DNA of 9,395 nt. It comes from Nitrospinota bacterium (lineage in GTDB: Bacteria > JAUXIQ01). The DNA lies in NCBI GenBank assembly GCA_030620925.1, contig JAUXIQ010000049.1, forward strand, positions 1 to 9,395, in the 5' to 3' direction. How positions within the stretch are numbered: the stretch's first letter is position 1; every line of letters begins with the position of its first letter. A model generated the notes under the pieces. The model was not told where the DNA came from. It worked only from the letters and a program-made list of their open reading frames with translations, and did not search any database. This document shows, in pieces, positions 1-6,248 of the stretch. The position numbers and the translations under genes are program-made.

Positions 1-441
1 CAGGGTTGGGGGGAAACCGCTCATGCGAATCGCGGGGTAGCCGAAGCGGGCCTTATCCGAAGCGAGAGTAATATCACAGGCCATGGCCAGATCGCCCCCG
101 CCGGCCAGCGCGTAACCGTTCACGGCGGCTATGACGGGGATGGTCAGCTCCCATATCTTAAACCAGAATCGGGCGTTACCGAAGATGCCTTTGCGCCAGT
201 CGTCGGAGAACTTGCGTTCGCCGGTGTTGGAGGCGGACTGGTCGTAACCGGCGCAGAAGGCCCGTCCGGCGCCGGTAATTATCAGGACGCGTGTATTCTG
301 CTCGGCGTCGGCCTTTTCCAGGATGTCCATAAGCTCCTCAAGAAGTTCTTTGTTGAGGGCGTTCATCTTGTCGGGGCGGTTAAGCGTGATAATTCCTATC
401 TTTCCTTCTTTTTCATAGACAATATTATTATAATCGGACAT
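1..441 (-). CDS. Enoyl-CoA hydratase/isomerase (crotonase) family protein, 3' end outside window
   Basis: The first 147 residues are visible; the reading frame runs out of the window without a stop. Crotonase hallmarks are present: the N-terminal strand with ITLNRPDKMNAL (residues 18-29), the oxyanion-hole segment GAGRAFCAGYD (57-67), and the second oxyanion-hole region VNGYALAGGGDLAMACD (107-123). The family hydrates, isomerises or cleaves acyl-CoA in the cytoplasm. Odd point: at the places of the two catalytic glutamates of rat mitochondrial hydratase (Glu144, Glu164) this protein has Asp117 and Ala137, so plain 2-enoyl-CoA hydration is doubtful and another crotonase reaction is likely. The ATG at 441 is preceded by AAGGA at a sensible distance. 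The gene lies on the same strand as the CoA-transferase/flavoprotein operon but is separated from it by 380 nt and has its own candidate promoter. Family assignment is secure; the specific reaction is unknown. Confidence 0.92.
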   Translation of the reverse strand, partial: MSDYNNIVYEKEGKIGIITLNRPDKMNALNKELLEELMDILEKADAEQNTRVLIITGAGRAFCAGYDQSASNTGERKFSDDWRKGIFGNARFWFKIWELTIPVIAAVNGYALAGGGDLAMACDITLASDKARFGYPAIRMSGFPPTL

Positions 442-474
442 CGACCGTTCCTTAATTAAATATTATTTTTAAGG

Positions 475-520
475 TTGGGGGGAACTCTCCTTAAGCCCCG
501 CGTTCCGCGGATTCCCCCAA
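475..520 (-). promoter_or_regulatory. Structured 5' leader of the crotonase gene
   Basis: An outer stem pairs 475-484 with 512-520 (TTGGGGGGAA against TTCCCCCAA, one bulged G). An inner perfect hairpin pairs 498-502 with 506-510 (CCGCG/CGCGG, 3-nt loop). The minus-strand internal loop contains AAGGAG, which looks like a ribosome-binding site, but no start codon follows at a usable distance. The fold would lie in the roughly 100-nt leader predicted from the promoter at 549-577. It could protect the message or control expression. The pairing is seen directly; any function is inference, and no known riboswitch motif was recognised. Confidence 0.45.
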
Positions 521-548
521 GAACTCTTCCCGATACTTTTAATTATTC

Positions 549-577
549 AGTATAGCTTAATTATGCATTAATTTAAA
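549..577 (-). promoter_or_regulatory. Candidate sigma70-like promoter for the crotonase gene
   Basis: Read on the minus strand, TTTAAA (572-577, -35, 4 of 6 to consensus) and TATACT (549-554, -10, 5 of 6) are separated by exactly 17 nt. Transcription would start near 541 and give a leader of about 100 nt. The region is AT-rich, so chance matches are possible. Confidence 0.45.
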
Positions 578-582
578 AGTTT

Positions 583-628
583 TTAGAGGATTTTCAGAGA
601 ACATTTTTCTGAAAAAGGTTTCCTCTAA
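583..628. repeat. Long imperfect inverted repeat (16 bp of pairing)
   Basis: TTAGAGGA (583-590) pairs with TCCTCTAA (621-628), and inside it TTTTCAGA (591-598) pairs with TCTGAAAA (608-615). One side has a 5-nt bulge (616-620) and the loop is 9 nt. There is no uninterrupted U-tract on either strand, so it is not a clean intrinsic terminator. It lies immediately upstream of the crotonase promoter, and could be a terminator for the operon arriving from the right or an operator. The pairing is certain; the role is not. Confidence 0.4.
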
Positions 629-664
629 TTATTGACGCTCTCCTTTATCCTTCACAGCGGTACG

Positions 665-681
665 CCCCGCGGAAGGCGGGG
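665..681. repeat. Small GC hairpin
   Basis: CCCCGC (665-670) and GCGGGG (676-681) pair around a 5-nt loop (GGAAG). With the repeats at 583-628 and 770-788 it makes the gap between the flavoprotein and crotonase genes (442-821) unusually rich in foldable sequence. No credible gene was seen in that gap. Confidence 0.3.
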
Positions 682-769
682 GCAAGGTGGAGGAGACTGA
701 AAATGATGATTCGCGGTTATGCCATGCGTGGTTTATCTTATGAATGAAGGTTCAATCAAGCGATGCAGG

Positions 770-788
770 GGCGGGTTTGCAACCCGCC
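770..788. repeat. GC-rich inverted repeat just past the flavoprotein stop
   Basis: GGCGGGTT (770-777) and AACCCGCC (781-788) form a perfect 8-bp stem with a 3-nt loop, starting 33 nt beyond the flavoprotein stop codon. No U-tract follows on the minus strand, so it may stabilise the 3' end of the message or act as a Rho-assisted stop. GGGCGGGTTTGC-type palindromes are also seen as dispersed intergenic repeats in some genomes, so genome-wide copy number would decide its nature. Confidence 0.35.
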
Positions 789-821
789 TGACAATTGGTG
801 TGCCATCGGTTAAATGTTCCA

Positions 822-2486
822 TCAAGAGATTAGGGGTGTATCCTCCTGGAGCAGGTTTTTCGTCGAGTTGTCCAGTGAGATACGTATGTTTCGTTGCCAG
901 TTGGTGTCGTCCTTTTTCGGGAAATCTTCCCTGAAAAATGCGCCCCTGCTCTCTTTCCTCCGAAGGCCGGTCTCGAGAACACAGCGGAGGGTGAGCAGGG
1001 CGGAGCGGGCCTGGTTGTGCCTCAACCCTTCGGCGACGTTGTGCGGCGTGAGCGCCTCAAGGTCCCCTTCCAGGGCGGAAATCGCCGAGAGGCCCTTATG
1101 CATGCCATCTTCGCTACGTACCACACCCGCGTTTTCCCAGGCTGTCTTTTTTATATCGTCGAAAAGCTCCCTGAATTCGGGCCGGACGTCCCCCCCCTTC
1201 TCGGAAGCCCAGGAGGGAACGGATTTCTCCACACCGGAGGCGGAGATTTCGATGTCGCCCGCGTCTTTGGCGTGTTCCGCCGCCCGCACGCCGGCGATGG
1301 AGCCGAAGACGATGCATTCGGTGAGTGCGTTCCCGCCCATTCGGTTGGCTCCGTGGAACCCGCCCGCCACCTCCCCGGCAGCGAACAGGCCCGGAAGCTC
1401 GGTCTCCGCTTGGGAGTTAACCACCAGGCCGCCGATGAAGAAGTGAGTGATGGGTGCGATCTGGAAGGGCAGGCTGCGAAAATCGAACTTATACCGGGAA
1501 AGCAACCGCAGAGAATAGTATTCGCTCCAGGCCGCGTCGGGCACTTCTGTGAGGTCCAGAAACAGGCCGCCCTCCATGTGTTTCCGGTAGAAGAGGATCG
1601 AAGAGGTGTCCCTGTAGAGCATTATGGCCTGGTTCAGGCTTTCGCAATTTTCCAGCTCTTCGAAGACGTTCCTCCCTTCGGCATCCAGGACTTTGGCTTC
1701 CGGCGGATAAGGGGGATAAAAGATGAACTCGGGCAGTCCCGGCTGGGCCAGCCCCACGGGGTAGAACTGGACGAACTCCATGTCCTGCAATTGAAGCCCG
1801 GCCCTGAGGGCCATGGCGTAGCCGTCGCCGATTATTCCCGCCGGGTTGTCGTGCCGCTGGTAGATGGCCCCCGCGCCGCCGGTGGCCAGCACCACTGAGG
1901 GCGCGTTGATGAACGCCGGTTCGCCTTCGGCGGTGATCCCCAGGACACCGGCGATCCTTCCCTTTTCTACAACGAAGTCGAGGCAGTGGAAACCGGTCAA
2001 CGACTTTATGCCTCTTTCTTCTACTATGTTTTGCATGGCCTGGGCCAGTACCATTCCCGGGATATTCTTCCGGTTTCCCTGGTTGTCCACCGAGCAGCCC
2101 GAGGGGATATCGAGCAGCGGCGTGCCCATGCTCTTGAGTTTGTCCATCTTTTCTCTCGCCCCTCTGGAAACAAGTTCCACCATCTGGCGGTCGTTGATGC
2201 CCCGACCCGCTTCCATAGTGGAGCGGTAGTGTTCTTCCGGGGTGAAAGCCTGCACAGCATCAGTCAATCCGAAAGCGGATTTGATGAAGTGAAAGCTTTC
2301 TTCAGTGGTGGGATTCTGTGAGGAGAGGCTGAAAAAGCCTCCGGCCAGAGAGGTGCAGGTGCCTTTGCCCACCGCGCCTTTCCCCGCTATCAATACCTCC
2401 GCTCCCTTTTCATGAGCTTCTACAGCAGCCATTATTCCGGCGGCGCCGCTGCCCAGGACGACCACGTCTGCTTTGAACCGTTTCAT
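822..2486 (-). CDS. FAD-dependent fumarate reductase/succinate dehydrogenase-like flavoprotein
   Basis: 554 residues. A Rossmann FAD motif (VVVLGSGAAGIMA, 8-20) opens the protein, a second FAD segment is VLATGGAGAIYQ (199-210), and the last FAD contact is the GEVAGGFHGANRMGGN region (371-386). The C-terminal helical domain of the SdhA/FrdA/NadB family is present, with SRGAFFREDFP at 513-523. Mapping by eye on E. coli FrdA, catalytic Arg287 corresponds to Arg292, His355 to His348 and Arg390 to Arg382, but substrate-binding His232 of the YHPTG motif is Tyr242 (QFYPVG). The histidine that holds FAD covalently in FrdA is replaced (GTCTSLAGG), so FAD should be non-covalent. The family transfers hydride across a C=C bond of a carboxylate. 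No iron-sulfur or membrane-anchor partner is in the window. It starts 4 nt after the CoA-transferase A stop, with GGAG upstream, so the two are co-transcribed. Its true substrate is unknown. Confidence 0.88.
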   Translation of the reverse strand: MKRFKADVVVLGSGAAGIMAAVEAHEKGAEVLIAGKGAVGKGTCTSLAGGFFSLSSQNPTTEESFHFIKSAFGLTDAVQAFTPEEHYRSTMEAGRGINDRQMVELVSRGAREKMDKLKSMGTPLLDIPSGCSVDNQGNRKNIPGMVLAQAMQNIVEERGIKSLTGFHCLDFVVEKGRIAGVLGITAEGEPAFINAPSVVLATGGAGAIYQRHDNPAGIIGDGYAMALRAGLQLQDMEFVQFYPVGLAQPGLPEFIFYPPYPPEAKVLDAEGRNVFEELENCESLNQAIMLYRDTSSILFYRKHMEGGLFLDLTEVPDAAWSEYYSLRLLSRYKFDFRSLPFQIAPITHFFIGGLVVNSQAETELPGLFAAGEVAGGFHGANRMGGNALTECIVFGSIAGVRAAEHAKDAGDIEISASGVEKSVPSWASEKGGDVRPEFRELFDDIKKTAWENAGVVRSEDGMHKGLSAISALEGDLEALTPHNVAEGLRHNQARSALLTLRCVLETGLRRKESRGAFFREDFPKKDDTNWQRNIRISLDNSTKNLLQEDTPLIS

Positions 2487-2490
2487 TGCT

Positions 2491-3714
2491 TCAAATGACT
2501 CCTTCTCTGTGCAACTGTTCTATCTCTTCCTCCGACATGCCCAGCAGCTCGCCGTAAACGTAATTGTTGTGCTCGCCAAAGAGCGGGGCGTGCCTGCGGA
2601 CGCCTGCTTCCGTGTGGGAAAATTTCATGGGTGACCCCTCGTTGAGCCGCTCGCCGAGATAAGGGTGCTCGGAGATCTGGTAGTAGCCGCGGGCCTTGAG
2701 GTGCGAGTCCCGTTTGAACAGGTCGTCGGCGCTCTGCACCACTCCCGCCGCTATTCCCGCCGCCTGCAAAGTTTCCATCACTTCCTCGGCGGTCCTGTTC
2801 ACGGTCCATTCCGCTACAAGTTTATCCAGTTCCAGGGCGTGCTGAACCCGACCCTCTGCGGTGCTGAAACGGTTGTCTTCGGCCCAGGGTGGATCGCCCA
2901 TAACTTTACATAGGCTCCGCCACTCCTGGTCGGTGAACACGGCTATGGTGCACCACCGCTCCTTCCCTTCATCGGGCCGGGCGGGGTAAGCGCCGTGGGG
3001 GGCGGCATCGGGATGCCGGTTGCCCATCCGCTGATGGACACGGCCGTTGGCCGAGTAGTCCAGGAAACAGGTGTCCATGAGAGAGCAGAGTCCTTCGAAC
3101 TGGGCCACGTCCACGTGCTGCCCTTTTCCCGTCTTCTGCCTGTGATTGAGGGCCATGAGGGTGGCCAGGGCGGCGGTGAGCCCGCCCATGGAGTCGGCGT
3201 AAGAGCTGGCGAAACCGGCGGGGGCGTTGTCGGGGAAACCGGTGAGGTTGGTCAGTCCGGAGATGGCCTGCAGGTTGGGCCCGAAGCTTCTGTAGTCCCG
3301 ATAGGGGCCGCTGTGGCCGAACCCGGAGGCGCTGACCATTATGATGTCCGGCTTGACCTTGACCAGCTCGTCGTAACCCAGGCCCAGCTTTTCCATAACG
3401 TTGGCACTGAAATTCTCCACCACCACGTCGCTGATGCCGATTATTTTCTTGGCAAGCTCGACGGACGTGGGGTGGGATAAGTTGAGGGTGACGTGGAGCT
3501 TATTGCGGTTAAGGTTGTTGAAGTATCCCCCGCGTTCTGAGTCCGGGCTCTTGTCATCGGAGAGAATGGGCCTCACCGGGTCCGGTCGCTCCCTCGATTC
3601 TATTCTGATAATTTCGGCCCCCTGGTCGCCGAAAATTCTGCAGCAGGCAGGCCCTGCGAAAACCCAGGTAAAGTCTGCTATTCGTAAACCCTCAAAATTG
3701 AATTTCGTTTCCAT
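2491..3714 (-). CDS. CaiB/BaiF family III CoA-transferase (subunit A, canonical Asp)
   Basis: 407 residues, typical length for the family. The N-terminal CoA-binding region reads GLRIADFTWVFAGP (9-22) and DQGAEIIRIES (30-40), and NLNRNKLHVTLNL (67-79) matches the family's NRxKxxxxLDL segment. The catalytic aspartate that forms the mixed anhydride and carries CoA in formyl-CoA transferase (Frc Asp169) corresponds without gaps to Asp174 in SYADSMGG. KTGKGQHVDVAQFE follows at 194-207 as expected. Such enzymes move CoA between carboxylic acids in the cytoplasm, often with succinyl-CoA or acetyl-CoA as donor. The gene lies 38 nt after CoA-transferase B and 4 nt before the flavoprotein. The adjacent pair resembles two-subunit family III enzymes such as BbsEF of benzylsuccinate activation, but the substrate cannot be read from sequence. 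Confidence 0.92.
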   Translation of the reverse strand: METKFNFEGLRIADFTWVFAGPACCRIFGDQGAEIIRIESRERPDPVRPILSDDKSPDSERGGYFNNLNRNKLHVTLNLSHPTSVELAKKIIGISDVVVENFSANVMEKLGLGYDELVKVKPDIIMVSASGFGHSGPYRDYRSFGPNLQAISGLTNLTGFPDNAPAGFASSYADSMGGLTAALATLMALNHRQKTGKGQHVDVAQFEGLCSLMDTCFLDYSANGRVHQRMGNRHPDAAPHGAYPARPDEGKERWCTIAVFTDQEWRSLCKVMGDPPWAEDNRFSTAEGRVQHALELDKLVAEWTVNRTAEEVMETLQAAGIAAGVVQSADDLFKRDSHLKARGYYQISEHPYLGERLNEGSPMKFSHTEAGVRRHAPLFGEHNNYVYGELLGMSEEEIEQLHREGVI

Positions 3715-3752
3715 GTTTCCCCCGCTTGTCTACATTTCCGCCGTAGTATAGA

Positions 3753-4997
3753 TCAGATAACGCCTTTATTATTGAGTTCTCCCAGTCGACCTTCGTCGAG
3801 GCCAAGCTCTTCTATGTATATTTCGCTATTGTGTTCACCAGTCAGGGGCGCTTTGCGCCTTATGCGCCAGGGTGATTCCGGGAGCTTGTAGGGTGCGCCG
3901 GGGTAAGTGAGAGTACGGTCCAGCTCCGGATGCTCCACCTCCACGAAGAAGCCTCTCTCCCGGAGGTGGGGGTCGTGGAAGGTTTTATCGGGTGCGTTTA
4001 CCGGGCAGGTAGTGATGCGCCTTCGCTGGCCTTCGGTGAAAATGTGGTCCATGGTGTGGCGTTTCACCCATTCCCGCACCATAGGGTTCATTATCCGCCC
4101 CCGCTCCTCGAGCCGGTCCGGCTCTGCCCACTCGGGCGCCAGGTAGGGCTCGACTTCCTTGATTCCATCGTCTATCAGCCACTGTATGGTTTCCTCTTTC
4201 AGGGTAAAAACGCAGGCGTGGCCGTCTTTGCACTCGAAGACATCCCCTATGCCCAGCGGACCTTTGACGTCCAACTGCCATGTGCCGTGGGCAGTGCCCT
4301 GGCGGCGGGAGACGTGATTCTCGTACACATAGTAGATGCTCACGTGCTCGGTAACGGAGAGAACCGCCTCCTGCAGCGATACGTCCACGTGCTGGCCCTG
4401 GCCGGTGATATTCTTGTTGAAAAGAGCGGAGAGGGTGCCGATGGTTCCGTAGATGGAGCCCACGTGGTAGGCCTGGTTTCCGTAACCGCGCACCGGGGGG
4501 TCCTCGCGGAAGCCGGTGACATACATATAGCCGCCCATGCCGTAGGCCACTATGTCCGAACTCTTGTAATGGCTGTGGGGGCCGGTTTGGCCGAAACTGG
4601 TTATGGAGGTCATGATCAGGCCCGGGTTGCCCTCGCTCAGGAGATTGTAGCCGAGCCCCAGCTCGTCCATGGTTCCCGGCTGGGAGGTTTCGACGATTAC
4701 GTCCGCCTTTTGGGCCAGGCTGAGGAAGATTTCTCTCCCCTCATCCGTTGAGTAGTCCAGGGTGATGCCCCGTTTGTTCGTGTTGTAATGGAGGAAAGGT
4801 ATGCTGCGCTCAGGGGCGGGCCTGTCGTCCACGAAAGGGCCCATCCGGCGCATGGGGTCGCCGCCGGGGGGTTCTATCCGTATGACGTCCGCCCCCATGT
4901 CAGCCAGCAGTTTGGTGCAGTAGACCCCCTTTTCGTCTGCAAGGTCCAGCACTTTTATCCCGCCCAGAGCGGTATTTCCTGAATCATCCCCTTTCAT
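3753..4997 (-). CDS. CaiB/BaiF family III CoA-transferase (subunit B, nucleophile position is Tyr)
   Basis: 414 residues. The family fold is clear: GIKVLDLADEKGVYCTKLL (13-31), DMGADVIRIEPPGGDP (33-48), HYNTNKRGITLDY (70-82), DELGLGY (111-117) and TGQGQHVDVSLQE (198-210). The N-terminal motif carries ADEKGVYC where subunit A has TWVFAGPA. Aligning the helix before TLSAL with subunit A and Frc, without gaps, the catalytic Asp position is Tyr177, followed by His178 (NQAYHVGSIYG). The protein may therefore be the non-nucleophilic half of a heteromeric CoA-transferase, or may work by another residue. The ATG at 4997 has GGAGG 9 nt upstream and lies 42 nt after the HD gene, in the same transcript. 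Family is certain; activity is open. Confidence 0.9.
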   Translation of the reverse strand: MKGDDSGNTALGGIKVLDLADEKGVYCTKLLADMGADVIRIEPPGGDPMRRMGPFVDDRPAPERSIPFLHYNTNKRGITLDYSTDEGREIFLSLAQKADVIVETSQPGTMDELGLGYNLLSEGNPGLIMTSITSFGQTGPHSHYKSSDIVAYGMGGYMYVTGFREDPPVRGYGNQAYHVGSIYGTIGTLSALFNKNITGQGQHVDVSLQEAVLSVTEHVSIYYVYENHVSRRQGTAHGTWQLDVKGPLGIGDVFECKDGHACVFTLKEETIQWLIDDGIKEVEPYLAPEWAEPDRLEERGRIMNPMVREWVKRHTMDHIFTEGQRRRITTCPVNAPDKTFHDPHLRERGFFVEVEHPELDRTLTYPGAPYKLPESPWRIRRKAPLTGEHNSEIYIEELGLDEGRLGELNNKGVI

Positions 4998-5039
4998 GGC
5001 CCGGCGCCTCCGCTGATTTCCAATCGGGTATTATGTCGG

Positions 5040-5609
5040 CTATTTTTCGAGCTTGAAATTCACCCGGCAATCCAAAGCTGTGTTCCTGCCTTCAGCTATC
5101 ACGTGATCCGCCTGGCGGACTATGACCGCTTCCACTGTCCGGGGTTCGGTGGACGAGTAGTTGGCGGAATGAGAACCGATGATGTGGGCTACATCCTGCG
5201 GCAGCCCGATGGCCAGGGCTGCATGTGCGCCGTAGTTGGCGTGAGAAAATTTTTCCCCACGGTCTATGTGCGAGCCGGTTTTGGAATCGAATAGCGCCAG
5301 CTTGTCTACGTCGTGGAGGATGGCGCCCGCTATTATGTAGTCCAGGTTGACCTTTATGGGGTACATCTCCTCGAACAGCCTGCCTATGGTCGCGGCGCAG
5401 CGGGTGACTTCGTTGGTATGCTCCACGTTGGTCCAGTTGACTATATCTCTGGCAGGCTCCCACTGGCTGAGGTCCTCTATCTTCTCAAAGTTGCTGCCGC
5501 GCCACATCTGGACCCATAGCTGGCATACCTTTTCCCTCAGGTCCGCGTCTGATATATCTTTAACTGCGGGGAAAAGGCTCTCTATATATTCTTTCTCTTT
5601 CGGCTCCAT
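5040..5609 (-). CDS. HD-domain protein, probable metal-dependent phosphohydrolase
   Basis: 189 residues from the ATG at 5609. The HD-superfamily signature is complete (numbered from that ATG): His64 (NVEHTNEVTRCA), His99-Asp100 (AGAILHDVDKLALF), further histidines at 123, 129 and 147 (HANYGAH, GSHS), and Asp168 (RQADHVIAEG). HD proteins usually bind one or two metal ions and hydrolyse phosphoesters; a few do other chemistry. A TTG start at 5642 would add 11 residues, but it lacks a Shine-Dalgarno site and falls about where transcription should begin, whereas the ATG has AAGGGG 11 nt upstream. It is the first gene of the CoA-transferase/flavoprotein operon and has its own promoter. Its role there is unknown; removal of a damaged nucleotide or a CoA-related phosphoester is only a guess. 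Confidence 0.8.
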   Translation of the reverse strand: MEPKEKEYIESLFPAVKDISDADLREKVCQLWVQMWRGSNFEKIEDLSQWEPARDIVNWTNVEHTNEVTRCAATIGRLFEEMYPIKVNLDYIIAGAILHDVDKLALFDSKTGSHIDRGEKFSHANYGAHAALAIGLPQDVAHIIGSHSANYSSTEPRTVEAVIVRQADHVIAEGRNTALDCRVNFKLEK

Positions 5610-5649
5610 GAGGTATATATCCCCTTCTCTATAGTTTGACAATCTAGGA

Positions 5650-5679
5650 ACTATAACATGGCGCCCGTGGACTTTGCAA
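5650..5679 (-). promoter_or_regulatory. Candidate sigma70-like promoter of the HD/CoA-transferase operon
   Basis: On the minus strand, TTGCAA (5674-5679) and TATAGT (5650-5655, 5 of 6 to TATAAT) are 18 nt apart. Initiation would fall near 5642, giving a leader of about 33 nt before the ATG at 5609. This argues against a TTG start for the HD gene and makes that gene the head of the operon. Confidence 0.5.
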
Positions 5680-5698
5680 TATCTTATGACCCCGTTCC

Positions 5699-5719
5699 CT
5701 CCGGCCCGGCCGGCCGGAG
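5699..5719. repeat. Perfect GC-rich hairpin between divergent promoters
   Basis: CTCCGGCC (5699-5706) and GGCCGGAG (5712-5719) pair perfectly around CGGCC. It sits between the minus-strand promoter of the HD operon and the plus-strand candidate promoter of the FmdB gene. There is no U-tract. It could be an operator shared by both promoters or simply a stable structure; the sequence does not decide. Confidence 0.35.
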
Positions 5720-5723
5720 AAGG

Positions 5724-5753
5724 CAGACATAAATGTTAGCGGGTGAGTATAAA
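5724..5753 (+). promoter_or_regulatory. Weak candidate promoter for the FmdB-type gene
   Basis: CAGACA (5724-5729, 4 of 6) and TATAAA (5748-5753, 5 of 6) are 18 nt apart, giving a leader of about 75 nt. The -35 is poor and another -10-like sequence (TAAGAT at 5760) lies nearby, so the exact start is uncertain. Confidence 0.3.
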
Positions 5754-5833
5754 TTGTGCTAAGATAGAATTGTTTTTCCGGGAAATAAGTATTTCGGTGG
5801 GTCTTTTCGACTCAACGTGGAGAGGGTTGCAAT

Positions 5834-6166
5834 ATGCCCATTTACGAATACGAATGCAAGCCTTGCGGCGCCAGGTTCAGCAAGCTGGTTATGACCATTT
5901 CCAACCCTCCGCAGGTGGACTGTCCGAAATGCGGTGGAGGAGAGGTGGAAAAGCTGATATCGAGGGTGAGGTATCACCGCTCGGAGTCGGACCGTCTTTC
6001 GGAGCTGGACACCTCCAAGCCCAGGGACGAAAGCTTCTACAAGGACAGCCGGAACGTCGGATTGTGGGCCAAAAAGAGGGCCAAAGACCTTGGCGCCGAC
6101 CTGGGGTCGGAGTTCGACGAGGTCGTGGACAAGGCGCGCTCTGGAGAGATATTGGAAGACCTGTAA
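5834..6166 (+). CDS. FmdB-family zinc-ribbon protein
   Basis: 110 residues. It opens with MPIYEYECKPCG, the standard start of the FmdB/CxxC-CxxC putative regulatory family, and has two Cys pairs, Cys8/Cys11 and Cys30/Cys33 (DCPKCGGG), for one zinc ion. The tail from about residue 48 is charged (repeated Arg/Lys/Asp/Glu) and lacks recognisable motifs. FmdB was named for a proposed regulator of formamidase/amide genes in Methylophilus, but most members have no proven role. The start is set by GGAGAGGG (5819-5826), 7 nt before ATG. It is divergent from the HD operon and convergent with tatA, so it is probably monocistronic. The 82 nt to tatA hold only a weak 5-bp hairpin. Confidence 0.88.
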   Translation: MPIYEYECKPCGARFSKLVMTISNPPQVDCPKCGGGEVEKLISRVRYHRSESDRLSELDTSKPRDESFYKDSRNVGLWAKKRAKDLGADLGSEFDEVVDKARSGEILEDL

Positions 6167-6248
6167 ACTTGGTCCCCAAGACGGGAAAATCGGCTGCGGT
6201 ATGCTCTGGATCGGCGGGTAGGATCGTTCAATGACGAATAAATAAGTC

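Noticed and set aside
719-934. Small plus-strand open frame across the flavoprotein 3' end
   Set aside because: No supported ribosome site or domain, and most of it overlaps a convincing gene on the other strand.
894-1898. Long plus-strand open frame (334 codons) opposite the flavoprotein gene
   Set aside because: It is antisense to a gene with full-length FAD and active-site motifs, shows no recognisable domain, and is expected from GC-biased third codon positions.
3930-4751. Long plus-strand open frame opposite CoA-transferase B
   Set aside because: No family motif and low-complexity Gly/Val/His-rich content; the minus-strand frame is a clear CaiB/BaiF protein.
5610-5642. TTG start giving the HD protein 11 more residues
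   Set aside because: No Shine-Dalgarno site, and it coincides with the predicted transcription start; the ATG at 5609 has AAGGGG upstream.
6168-6180. CTTGG/CCAAG hairpin after the FmdB stop as a terminator
   Set aside because: Only 5 bp with no U-tract on the plus strand; too weak to call.
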